In this document: positions 21,049 through 31,148 of the stretch, one piece after another | Numbering within the stretch: the first letter of the stretch is position 1 | Layout: every line of letters begins with the position of its first letter | From: Xiphydria camelus | Lineage: Eukaryota > Arthropoda > Insecta > Hymenoptera > Xiphydriidae | NCBI GenBank assembly: GCA_963678675.1 | Contig: OY783191.1 | Location: forward strand, 14,532,396 to 14,596,395 | Reading direction: 5' to 3' | DNA: 64,000 nucleotides | Notes under the pieces: generated by a model | What the model was told of the DNA's origin: nothing | The model's input: the letters and a program-made list of their open reading frames with translations, nothing else | The model's database searches: none | Position numbers and translations under genes: made by a program

Positions 21049-22248
21049 TCTTCAATCTAAGTTCTAATATAATTGTTATATTTGACGGTTACTCAGACAA
21101 CTCTAAAAATATAAAAGCAATGGAGCAATTAAGACGAACTACTGCACTGTCTACATCTTATGAAGTCCGCTTTGATGCAACAATGAATGTGCCACTCAGC
21201 CAAGAAAAGTTCTTATCAAACCGATGCAACAAAAAGATTTTTATTGAAATGCGCTTATTGAACAACTACAAGTTGCTAGCATCGCTACAAAACAAGCCAA
21301 GGATGATGCGGATGTTCTAATCATCGAAACAGCCATCGAAGTATCGGAAAGAGAAAGAACCGCCGTCACATCATTGGAGAAGACATTGATTTGCTTGTTC
21401 TTTTAATAGGCGAACTCAGTCACATCAGCGACAAATTTTCGTAAAGAAAATTGGCAAGGGTACTACATCAACATGAATTTATTCATCTAAAAGTTTCGAC
21501 AAATATCCTCTTTGCAAAGAACATATTTTGTTTTTGCATGCCTTCACTGAATGCGACACTACCTCTGCACTATTCAATAAAGGAATACTTCAGATTATGA
21601 AAATGTTTGAGAAACATCCCAATTTGAATCGCTCGGCTCAAATATTTCAAGAAAAAACTGCCCGCCAGATACATTATTTGAAAACGGAAAGCATTTTCTA
21701 TTAGCCATGTATATTGCTCCAAAAGAAGAAGTAAACATTGACAACTTTAGGTATACCTATTTCATCAAATCAACACGATTTAATAGACCAGTTAAATTGT
21801 CATCTCTTCCACCTACCAGTGAAGCAGCTCAACAGCATATCTACTGGGTCTACTACCAAATACAGATTTGGCTAGGAAAAAATCTATAACCCGAAGAATG
21901 GGGGGTTGGGATTTAAAAAACGAGATGCTAGAGCCGAAAACAACATTATTGCCTCCTGCTCCAGACGAATTATTAAACATAATCTTCTGCAACTGTAAAA
22001 AAGGATGTGGTGCGCAGTGTGGATGTAGAAAAGTAGGACTACCGTGCTCCATAGTTTGTGGTCAGTGTCACGGACAGGCATGCCTGAACCCTTCCTCAGA
22101 ATTGCAAGACATTGAAAACTTCAGTGGCCATGAGCCTGAAGAGATTTTGCAATTAGATACACCGGAAGCGTATGATGATAAAGACAATATTTTGGTAGAA
22201 CTACTTGAGGAACCTGAAGAAGACGAGGACGAAGAAGAGGAAACATAA
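21049..22248 (+). pseudogene. XPG/PIN-like nuclease with CXC cysteine-rich tail, broken
   Basis: The first part (IIVIFDGYSDN, FDATMNVPLSQEKFLSN, then KDDADVLIIETAIEVSERER in another frame) parallels the copy at 46618-48414. There the acidic residues of an XPG/PIN-type fold are also visible (ADTTIV, VGEDIDLL). After a low-quality stretch with stops, 21707-22248 gives TEEAARLHA-type sequence (SEAAQQHIYWVYYQIQIW) and a CXC motif (CNCKKGCGAQCGCRKVG, CSIVCGQCHG), then a run of Glu/Asp to the stop at 22246. At least four frame changes and several stops. In the family the CXC motif resembles the tesmin/TSO1 DNA-binding domain. Confidence 0.7.
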
Positions 22249-22847
22249 AGCACGCCGGCAATTGCGAAAGACGTGAATCGATTACTGTTCAGAAACTTTT
22301 GTTAATATCGAAAACATGGATCAGAGGCCTACTACATGTCTAAAAAAAACGCGCCTTGCATTCCACTTCAAAAGTGGCGCGGAAAAGGATGCATTATTTG
22401 TTATTAATTATTTATTATATTGTTTTTATAAATGAACAAACTTTTAATTGAAACAATAATAGCAATTCAATTTTTTAGTATAACTACTAAGAAAAGTGCA
22501 TTTATAGTTATAGCTAAGCAGTATATACAGTATTACCTATTCAAAAATGCGCGCTCTCGCTTCTTCACGCTATATCTCGAAAACGGTTGATCGTACAAAA
22601 AAATGTATAGAATCAAACTTGTAGAGAATACTGTTTTACGTAAATTTTGTTAAAACTTCTTAAGACATCAGACTAACCGGATGCGAGATTTTCGCAAAAA
22701 ACTGATTTTCATGACCTTTGACCTTCGGTATCTCGAGACGCACAAGGGTGAGCATATGAGACTTTTTGGTGCTTCATTAGAACATCAAAACGAAGATCTC
22801 TGCAAAAATCCAGCTTGCTTTCTCTCATTCCGCAGATGGGGTTTTTA

Positions 22848-23915
22848 TACCGCATGTCCTATGGCCAACCGCGCAGGTGAGCAGCGACCTGAATTCTTGA
22901 CTTCGGCAGTATTTATGGTACAATTGAAGACCTTGGGACCAGAAGGGGATAAGCCACAATTTCGTCAAACACTCGAAAACCCTTAAATAAACATTTGCGT
23001 TACCTCTGTTCTGTTTTTAATTACATATTTCCAAACAAATGTTGACCTTATTTCCGATACAAATTAAAAACCTGGATTTCACGATTTGAGAATAAGTTAA
23101 AAATGACGTTTTCTCCAAAACTTTGTTTGGTGGCATGTCCCCTTCTGGTCCCAAAAGGTCTTCAATTAGAGTGGACTTCAGACGAGTGCGCTGCATAAGA
23201 ACGAAAAGTGTCGACTGCTCTTCTAATAGCTGTCAATTCGGGAGATCGAAGCGTTTCGTGTAACCTCAAAATCGTAAAGTTTTGAATTAGTAGTGAAAAA
23301 TTTATAGAAGTGATGAGAAAAATAATCATAAATAATCTTCCGAATTGACAGCCATCGAGAAATCAGATGACGCTTTTCGCTCTTACGCTGCGTTCTTACG
23401 AAAAGTGTGAAACGTCTGATCTCCCGATGGCTATCAATTCGGGAGATCGAAGTCTAAGCTCGAAATCGTGAATCTTTGAATAAATGGTAAGTAATGTTCA
23501 GAAGTGAGAGTTAACAATCATTCGGGTTTTTTCGATGTCCAACCGAATTACACGCCTCATGCCTATTTGTTTCAGAAATTATTTCCGCGCTAGCACCGCG
23601 CGTGTCTAGGAAGTTGTTTTACGAAGTGGCGTGACCGATACCTAAGGTGTCAATTCGGAAGATTATTTATGATTATTTCTCATCACTTCTACAAATTATT
23701 CACTACTAATTCAAAACTTTACGATTTTCAGGTTACACGAAACGTTTCGATCTCCCGAATTGACAGCTATTAGAAGAGCAGTCGACACTTTTCGTTCTTA
23801 TGCAGCGCACTCGTCTGAAACCCACTCTAACTGTACCATAAATACTGCCGAAGTCAAGAATTCAGGCCGCAGCTCACCTGCGCGGTTGGCCATAGGACAT
23901 GCGGTATACCTTATT
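22848..23915. mobile_element. Foldback inserted in the right arm of the XPG element
   Basis: The ends tataccgcatgtcctatggcc and the inverse. Arms continue through ggcagtatttatggtac and, after an insertion, gagtggacttcagacgagtgc to about 23340, matched by 23655-23915. The arms contain caattcgggagatcgaag, a word also found at 23430 and 41108. Non-coding. Confidence 0.75.
22926..23163. mobile_element. 238-bp MITE with AATT duplication
   Basis: Inverted ends GAAGACCTTGGGACCAGAAG / cttctggtcccaaaaggtcttc, flanked by AATT at 22922-22925 and 23164-23167. It interrupts one arm of the foldback 22848-23915; the other arm reads straight through at the matching point. Confidence 0.75.
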
Positions 23916-23927
23916 TCCCTGGACTCT

Positions 23928-24022
23928 ACTAAGAGCTGTCAACTTTGAGGGTTTATTTCACCCCCTAGAAATGTTTTTCCGCAGATAAAAAAATACGAAT
24001 CTCTTAGATTTTGATGTAGTTT
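23928..24022 (-). repeat. Dispersed repeat, second piece of the split copy
   Basis: Continues the match to the 8574-8860 repeat in reverse (agctgtcaactttgagggtt ... cttagattttgatgtag). Confidence 0.7.
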
Positions 24023-24496
24023 CCCTGTTAGAATTAAAATATGCAGCAATTTGATTTCCTGATCTGATATTTTGAGAGAGGAATATATTAAGATTAAATT
24101 TTCATTATAAAATTAAGCTAATTTTTGAAGCCTTGCAGCAATGGTGATGGGTATTAGTTTTAGAAAAGAGAGTTAGGAGAAGGGTGAGCGAAATTTTCTA
24201 TTGCTGGATTGCTTGTATCGTTTAGATATGTTTTAGTCTTGAGTAAGGCGGGATCCTACAAAAAAGTAAGTGAAGCTATTTCTACTATTATTCTACTTGC
24301 AGCTTTGGTAGCTCAGGCCATAGAGCTACAGATAGATACAAATTAAAAAATCGAAAAACTGTGAGACAAAAAATGAAAAAATTATATCCAGTTTGATTCA
24401 GAATTAAATTTACTCCATCATTTGCTCTTATGGAGAAATCAAAATAAGAAGAACCAGTCACAGAGATTTAAAAAAAATTTTTTTTTCGAATTTTAT
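24023..24496. other. No recognisable feature
   Basis: AT-rich, non-coding as far as I can see. Confidence 0.5.
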
Positions 24497-25217
24497 TAAA
24501 GGGGGACTGAACCTTGACCTACCCTAAATTTGTCTCTACTTTGCAGGCTTATATCCTTGGAATGTATGCAACAATTTAAATGAGGAATACACCATTGAAA
24601 GGAGCAGAATTTTATGGTTTAGAAAAATTGACTTAATTTCAAAAATATTGACAATTGTCAGTTTGCTATACAGGGCAACATAACCTAAAATATATACACA
24701 AAAATTGCACTAAGATGTTACGCGACATATATTTTGAAAACCATTGCCCTGGCAAATTTCATATTTGGAACACTTGTTTAATTAGTATAGATCATGAAAA
24801 ATATGAAGTAAAATAAGATTTGGACTAAAACTTACAAAAATAGAGATTTGTGAAGTTTGAGCTTTTTTCACTCTTAAAATTGGACAATTAAAGCTAAATT
24901 TTAAAAAAACGACCAAGAGTTGTACAAAACTGGTTCATACATTTAAAGAAATAAGTGTTACAAACAAATTGGTACAAGCGGCATCAAAATCCACCCACAA
25001 CTTTCTGGAAAAAGTGACGCGTAAGCTCCAAAAACACAAATGGGAGAAAAATGGATTTAAAGTTCAAATAATGATCAGTCGGAGAAAAAGGTTAGATAGG
25101 TACACTAATAGCCCCCAGGAACATATGAATCATCTTCCATTGCTTGAGTTAATGCCTTTTGTTCCTTTTTCTTTTGAATTCTAAAGAAAATTTTTTTTTC
25201 AAGGTTTAGTCCCCCTT
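24497..25217. mobile_element. 720-bp element with GGGGGACT inverted ends
   Basis: Left attaaagggggactgaacctt and right aaggtttagtcccccttaat are inverted with two differences. Interior AT-rich without a transposase. The target duplication is unclear because the ends themselves are AT-rich. Confidence 0.55.
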
Positions 25218-26022
25218 AATACTGTATCACTTATATTTGAATTATTTTATCTTACTTTCTTCTCGATATAACTTAGAGGATCCAACATTAGGGTACTGAA
25301 ACCGCTCTTGAAATTGAGTTACTGCAGAAACGAAAAAATAGGGATACCTTATTTCTCGATAAACTTTAACTTTTCCGAGTTACATCAAAATTGAAGGGTG
25401 TCAGCAAAGTAACCTCCCTTGTGAGTAGATACTGGCAATAATAGGATGAATAACTATCAAAATAATATGACGAGATAAAAAGAGTAAGAGACATTTTCAA
25501 TGTATGTACATGCAATTGGAGGTCGGATAATGAGCATGGCTTGAAAATCGAATTAAATGACAGCCGCAGAATCCTCATAATATTGTCTGACCTACTCAAG
25601 CTTGGAACGCAAGTAATGGAGACAGTTTAATAATCACTCGGTAGTAGAATAATATAGCACGGGCCAGTGATTCGCGTCTAATCCTACTCTTCACTCTCTT
25701 TTTACCAACTAATATTACAAAATTACTTAGCAAATTTATATTTTATAAGAAACAATATGTCTATTTAGAAAGTTATCCTTACGATTGATATTAATCATAC
25801 TTGAACATTGTTTTAGTAATGCATTTTCGAGTATTCTTTAAATATTCAGCTAAACATCATTTTCATTAATTGAAACTTTACGACCTATAGGTACTAAGAA
25901 ATTTTGTTTTTGGGATTTAAAAAAAAAATTATATATTTTAATTTCATAACATTTCTGCGGAGTTTATTATTTAGTAACTGATTCTACATGGAATTTTTCT
26001 AATACTAATGTATTTTATTATG
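25218..26022. other. No recognisable feature
   Basis: AT-rich, no gene, repeat or signal seen. Confidence 0.5.
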
Positions 26023-27225
26023 AAGAGGTGGCGGGAAAAACGATCTAAGTCCAAATTTTTAGAATTTTTGATAATAGTGGCATCTTGTGGTCAACAATGA
26101 TACTAATATCCCTACCAAAAATTATTGCCGGGGAATAGCAATCTAAGTATCGTCCAATATTTGTAAATCTAAGTACGGTGAAATATTTGGTGTACTTTGG
26201 AAAAGCGATCTAAGTCCACGCGGTTAGACGGAACACCGATCTAATTGTAAGTCCATACCAACATTCCGGCCATTTTAGGTTATTAAGCCTCGTGTCCACT
26301 TGGAAGTGACTTGCGACAGTTTTTGCTAGAGCAACTTGGATTTGCGTATACACTTGAATCAAAATTCCCGCAAGTTTACTGTCGCAAGTCGTAGCAATTT
26401 CTCTCGGAGCAAACACTTGCATGTGCGTTGCAACAGTCGCCGTTCAGTGTCACACCTAGAACCGCTGGCTTCGGGTACGCTATGCCCGTGTGCGGGCTAC
26501 GGAGGGTTAAAGTGCAGAAATGTCGGTCAGCAAAACCGTCGCTGCATTAGACTGATTCAAAAAAAGCTTTTTTAATTAATTCTCTTGGCGAGCACTTAAA
26601 TCCGGGCTTTCTGGGGGGTGCAAATTTAATATGTGGTTTCTAACATCAAATCAAACAAATTAAAATTATTTCCAGCTTGTCCGGAATTGCTCCCGCTATT
26701 AATGCAATTGTCGACTGGCCTATATTAAGCTTTTCGCGCGTGCATCAGCAGTCAGCTATGTCTGTTTGTGTCAAACGCAGAAGATGTTTATTCTGTTTCT
26801 TAGAAAAAATATAAAGTTGTGAGTTGTGTTGAAGATTGTTAGTAAAGTTGAGTAAGAATAATAACATTAAACATGAGTGGAATTAGAAGTAGTGACAGTG
26901 AAAATAAGCCGTTATCTGAAGTTATTTTGAGACAATCCAAGAAAAGGAAGAAGTTTTTGGTAGAATAAGTGATACTGAAAACAGTCACCAGTCGCTACTA
27001 GGCCGATAAAGAAAGTTTTCCTCGATTCAGATAATCCTCAAACAATTTTAGCGCGTGATAGCTACAATGGTTTAAAAACCAGCTATGTAATAGTACCAAG
27101 AAGCCTTCACTTTGTAACCAGAATATGCCGCAATTATTATACAAACAACTTTTAGGGATTCCGAAGAAAAAATTTGACCAACTACAAGATTTAAAGGAAT
27201 TCGTCTCTGAAGAACATCAAGAGTA

Positions 27226-28130
27226 GGGGAATGTCGTCAGGGTCGGCCTGTAGTCTAGGTCGGCCATTTGTGATATTTCAGCTTATCAAAATAGTTGGTA
27301 AAACTTCTATTGATAACAGCAAACTTTTCGTGGCAACACGGAGTTTGAAGCGTGAAATTAAAACGTGTTGTGCACAGTGGCTTGGGAAAGACGAAAAAAG
27401 TTTTCTAGTATTAGTGAATACGGTACCAGAACTTGAAGCTAAAACATGCAATCGTCAAAGTAAGCATATAAGTGTGTCATGTGGTTATCCTTTAGGAATA
27501 AACCAAGCGGATAATTCAATTTGATAACCCGCTTGGTTGTGGTGTGATGCGATGTGGTCCTGGTGTTTGTCGTCAAGGTTGGACCATTTGTGTAGTCAGG
27601 GTTGGCCACCATGATTTTTTTTCTCTTCAGTGTAATAACAACACTTCATAATTTTTGATGCTACGAAACGTTAAAAACAAGGTCGTCCACCCAAAAAAGT
27701 GCAGAAAAAGCCCTCTTCGGATGAAGACGAGGACTTTTGCCTCATCTGTTTGGAAGCGATGCCTCATCGCTTGAATAGTAACAATTCCGTTGCATGCATT
27801 GAATGCAAAAGAGAAGTGCATTTGAAGTGCGCGAAAATGACGACCAGCTACTTCATTTGTCAAAACTGCGATTCAGAATAATTTAGCGCCTATATTTCGT
27901 CGATTTTCAGCGGCTGGCCAATCTAGACAGTAATGGCCAACCTTGACAGTATTTCTAGTTTTTTAAAAATACCCATTACTTTATTCTTCATCCAATCAAT
28001 TCGTAATACCTCGGAGAAGTTTTCTTTTTTCCGGACCTTTCTAAGAATGCGCAGTAATTATAAGAATTCCTTTTTACATGGAAATTATGGGCAAAAGTCA
28101 AAACTATGGCCAACCCTGACGACATTTCCC
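27226..28130 (+). mobile_element. Deleted pogo element, sister of element A
   Basis: TA-GGGGAATGTCGTCAGGGTCGG (27224) to ...ccctgacgacatttccc-TA (28131-28132). Both ends and the zinc-finger exon match element A (13632-18368) in reverse orientation. All sequence between the left subterminal region and the AT-hook has been lost. Non-autonomous, 905 bp. Confidence 0.85.
27681..27881 (+). pseudogene. C-terminal zinc-finger piece of a pogo transposase
   Basis: Reads GRPPKKVQKKPSSDEDEDFC, then LICLEAMPHRL, CIECKREVHLKC and ICQNCDSE-stop: an AT-hook-like motif plus the Cys/His finger. It is nearly identical to the C-terminus of element A but without that copy's early stop. No start codon of its own and no catalytic domain. 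Confidence 0.75.
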
Positions 28131-28670
28131 TATTATAACCTGCCTCTTTGTCATGTAAATGTAGCAAGTGATGAAGAAGACACCTAAAGTAGGATAGTTA
28201 ATTTTTAATATTGCAATGCAAACGAACTCGAAGAAAATTAATATATGATTGTAGGTATGAGAATGGACTTGAATCGTTTTTCCTGCTTCTGAATTGATGT
28301 GACTGCCAAAATTTGTAAAAAAAAAAGATATTACTTTTTTGTGTTGTGATAATATTGTGTCAGTAGTCAATACATGTGCTTTAATAAAAAAGTACAATTA
28401 TTATAAGTTATGCAAAAAACATGTTCTTCCCAAGCCTTCATACTTTCATATCGCTATATCTCAAAATGAGCAAAATGTGACTTACAAGGGGACCCTTCGA
28501 AAGTCGGAGCACCGATTGTAATGATTTTTTTTTTATAAATAAAGGGAAGTCCCCTGAGTAACGCTCATACTTTACTTTTGTCCAATGCGCCTTTGTTTAT
28601 TTTAAAAAAAAGAAATTGTTTTGACGCGTAAAGTGTGTACTGTAATGTAATACTCGGTATCCAAGATAAC

Positions 28671-28740
28671 GGCGTGGCGCAGTCGGCTAAGGCATAGACT
28701 TACCACGCGGGCGTCCCGCGTTCGATTCCCGTGCATGCAC
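28671..28740 (+). other. tRNA-like Pol III promoter unit, left arm
   Basis: A box TGGCGCAGTCGG (28675-28686) and B box GCGTTCGATTCC (28718-28729) have tRNA-like spacing, and a T10 run (28744-28753) could act as a Pol III terminator. The 5' and 3' ends do not pair into an acceptor stem and no clean anticodon arm folds, so I do not call a tRNA gene. Probably a tRNA-derived segment carried by the element. Confidence 0.55.
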
Positions 28741-29053
28741 TATCTTTTTTTTTGCCAATTTCGAACTTTTTCACTTTTTTTATTATTCAAACTATTGCTA
28801 CTAATCTTTAGAAATAAAATAAATCTAGGTAAGGCAAAAAAACAAAATTTAAACACGTTCAATTACAAAAAGCATTTTCATTTATTCGTAACAAGTGAAA
28901 TTTTAAATTTAATTGGTATACTTATCGCTAATTCCATCGGACGATTCCGATGGTGATTCTGGGACCGACATCTTACATACTTTAGGATGATAAATATCAT
29001 ATAAACACTTAAAACACAAAATCTCTTTACACCAAGCACATTTCATAAACGTT

Positions 29054-29372
29054 GCCTTCGAATGACACTTACCTGGTGTTGACGTCACGAGTGAATTACC
29101 ACCAAATTTAATGAATGTTTCGTAGGAAAATGAGTAATTTGCACTTACCCGGCATTGACGTCATTTAATGTGAAGCATAGAAATTGTTACCAAAATTTCA
29201 CTAATTGCCTTCGAATGACACTTACCTGGTGTTGACGTCACGAGTGGATTACCACCAAATTTAATGAATGTTTCGTAGGAAAATGAGTAATTTGCACTTA
29301 CCCGGCATTGACGTCATTTAATGTGAAGCATAGAAATTGTCACCAAAACTTCACTAATTTGCCTTCGAATGA
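29054..29372. repeat. Tandem 153-bp repeat with four TGACGTCA sites
   Basis: Units start at gccttcgaatga 29054, 29207 and a partial one at 29361. Each unit consists of two diverged half-units with acttaccYggYRttgacgtca. Perfect CRE-type palindromes TGACGTCA lie at 29080, 29156, 29233 and 29309, spaced 76, 77 and 76 bases. Confidence 0.8.
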
Positions 29373-29523
29373 TTAGTAACAATCGTTCAAAATATAGTTT
29401 TAAATGCAAAAAAATTTTTTATTCACGTTACCTAGATTTATTTTACTTCTAAAGATTAGTAGCAATAGTTTGAATAATAAAAAAAGTGAAAAAGTTCGAA
29501 ATTGGCAAAAAAAAAAAAAGATA

Positions 29524-29593
29524 GTGCATGCACGGGAATCGAACGCGGGACGCCCGCGTGGTAAGTCTATGCCTTAGCCGACTGCGCCACGCC
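29524..29593 (-). other. tRNA-like Pol III promoter unit, right arm
   Basis: Inverted, essentially identical copy of 28671-28740, with the A run on this strand serving as a T-run terminator on the other. The two units point toward each other across the element centre. Confidence 0.55.
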
Positions 29594-29887
29594 GTTATCT
29601 TGGATACCGAGTATTACATTACAGTACACACTTTACGCGTCAAAACAATTTCTTTTTTTTTTTAAATAAACAAAGGCGCATTGGACAAAAGTAAAGTATG
29701 AGCGTTACTCAGGGGACTTCCCTTTATTTATAAAAAAAATTCATTACAATCGGTGCTCCGACTTTCGAAGGGTCCCCTTGTTAGATCGTTTTTCCCGCTA
29801 CCTCTTAATTTATTTTTTAATATTATCTCTGTGTTATTGTTAGTAAATATTGTGCTACAGTGTGATTTTTGTTATGATTCGGAATAG

Positions 29888-30089
29888 GACGCAATAAGTG
29901 TGCAATCAGAGACCAGTCTTATGCTGTCCATCAACAGACGTTCTACAGGCTCCGAGGACGAAAGAGCCATTGGATTTATCGGTGCCGTCAGCATCCCTGG
30001 TGTCTTAGAATATTCCTTCAGTTTGTTCTTCGCTAAACTAGTTAGCTATACATTCCTGTTTTGGCTACCTCGTTACATCAATGCAACGG
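29888..30089 (+). CDS. SLC37-like sugar-phosphate transporter, single internal exon
   Basis: SLC37 proteins are multi-span MFS antiporters of sugar phosphates, mostly in the ER membrane. The exon, open in phase 0 from 29888 after an AG acceptor and ending before a GT donor (gttagt at 30090), reads SINRRSTGSEDERAIGFIGA, then VSIPGVLEYSFSLFFAKLVS and YTFLFWLPRYINATG. The IPGV-E-S--LFFAKLVSYTFL-WLPRYI block is characteristic of animal SLC37A1/2-type proteins, where it forms a membrane segment after the central loop. Frame, splice sites and hydrophobic pattern are intact. No other SLC37 exon is visible 30 kb upstream or 34 kb downstream, so it is either one exon of a gene with huge transposon-filled introns or an isolated fragment. 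Confidence 0.7.
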
Positions 30090-30343
30090 GTTAGTATTTT
30101 TATATCTCCTATATTATATACCTTATGTCCATATTAACGTTTCTTTACTACGATATATTTTTTAAGGATGTAGCACCTATACATTGAAATCCTAGCAGAA
30201 ATTTATGACATTTAAATAGATACTCTCTATAAGTTTAAAACGAGCTTACTTGCAAAATTTAAAGTCGATTATCTATCTCGTTAAAAAGTTATACACTAAT
30301 GAAATTTATTAATTTTATACCGGCTCTTATGGAGAGACAGATA

Positions 30344-30877
30344 GAGGAATGTGTCCTAATATTAAGATAGTTCCTAATATTGGACACCACTGTATTTGTC
30401 AAAGCAGATAATTATGTGGCGCCATCTTGTGACGAGTAGCTTTAATAAAACCCAAAGAGAGTTGTAGCCTACGTTTGTAAGCCTGCTAGTACAATCCATC
30501 AAAGTGATATAGATGAATTATTATTTTTCGCGCTTTAGAGTTTTTTACCGAGGCCTGTTTGAGTGGGGAAATATCCAAAATCAGGTAAAAACTTTAAGTA
30601 GTTGCGTATCAATATTGAAGATACTGTTATAGACGTATATGTCACCCTATAGACGCCCTATCCAATATTAGGTCACCATTTTTTAAAATCAATAAAATGA
30701 AATTTATTTTTCAGTGACCTGTTTATTTTAAAAATACCACACAAAAGTTATGTGAATCCATCTAATAGATAGCAAGTTAATTTCAGCAAGTACCAAAAGC
30801 AAAAAATATATATTTAATTGATTTGTTCATAAAATATGACAGTAAAAAAATGTATCCAATATTAGGGCACTTTCCTC
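30344..30877. mobile_element. 534-bp pogo-type MITE
   Basis: TA-GAGGAATGTGTCCTAATATT at 30342 and ...aatattagggcactttcctc-TA ending 30879 are inverted. Further aatatta-gg words at 30370 and 30660 act as subterminal repeats. No coding capacity. Confidence 0.7.
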
Positions 30878-31148
30878 TATTTGACAATGAAATGAATCAA
30901 AATATAATGGTTTGAAAATATTTTTGAAATATTTTTGATTTACGAACGGTTTAGGAATCAATGATCTGTGAAATTGAAAAAAAAAAAAAGGTGTGAGTGC
31001 CGTTGTACTCACGGAGGATGTGTAAACATCTTACAATTATCTGCGGTCCGAGTTTAATTGGGGAATATGACGTCGTTGTTCGACATAAAGAAGTTTCATT
31101 TTTTCTATAATAAAATATTTATTATTATTATATTAGATTTATAACTTA

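Larger units (their letters stand above)
20347..23927 (+). mobile_element. Long-TIR element with XPG/PIN-like plus CXC gene, copy 1
   Basis: The ends agtccagggaaataag (20347) and its inverse (to 23927) are inverted. The left arm (20347-about 21054) is repeated inverted at 22110-22846. It is so long that it contains the last part of the coding region in reverse (20919-21054, reading back through the Glu-rich tail). The right arm is split near its outer end by a foldback (22848-23915). The flanks ACTCCTAT and CTACTAAG may be a worn target duplication. The superfamily is unknown to me; XPG-like nucleases are reported in Academ transposons, so that group is a candidate. Confidence 0.65.
26873..28187 (+). 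pseudogene. Unrecognised transposon protein, frameshifted, split by a pogo copy
   Basis: ATG 26873 opens MSGIRSSDSENKPLSEVILR followed by a basic run; later pieces (ISDTENSHQSLLGR; KKVFLDSDNPQTILARDSYN; LPQLL-like YKQLLGIPKKKFDQLQDLKE) lie in different frames. At 27224 the frame is cut by a TA-flanked pogo copy. After its right end, the same frame resumes at 28131 with a short acidic tail ending in ASDEEDT and a stop at 28185. The family is unknown to me; the setting makes it a transposase or accessory protein of the 26023-29805 element. Confidence 0.5.
28485..29780. mobile_element. Foldback with TTA duplication and Pol III boxes in both arms
   Basis: The ends caaggggacccttcgaaag and the inverse are flanked by TTA (28482-28484 and 29781-29783), a 3-bp target as in PIF/Harbinger-type elements. 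Arms of about 350 bp (28485-28832, 29428-29780) are nearly identical, including a tRNA-like box pair and T/A runs. The centre has a 153-bp tandem pair. No transposase. Confidence 0.8.
26023..29805 (+). mobile_element. TIR element with ATCTAAG subterminal repeats, hosting two insertions
   Basis: aagaggtggcgggaaaaacg (26023) is inverted at the right end (tttttcccgctacctctt, to 29805), about 25 bp with one mismatch. Inside the left end, cgatctaagtcc recurs with variants (26041, 26132, 26163, 26205, 26240), a subterminal array. The interior has a broken ORF. Removing the insertions 27226-28130 and 28485-29780 leaves an element of about 1.6 kb. Confidence 0.6.

Noticed and set aside
21813..22081. 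Minus-strand ORFs near the CXC region
   Set aside because: Antisense of the cysteine-rich stretch, without motif.
22068..22253. Ser-rich minus-strand protein
   Set aside because: Shadow of the Glu/Asp-rich tail of the CXC pseudogene on the other strand.
24497..25217. piggyBac element by its TTAA-like edges
   Set aside because: The AT-rich edges are part of the inverted repeat; no exact TTAA pair flanks both ends.
28671..28740. Functional tRNA gene (also its mirror at 29524-29593)
   Set aside because: Boxes and terminator are present, but the ends do not pair; the unit is duplicated in the arms of a mobile element.
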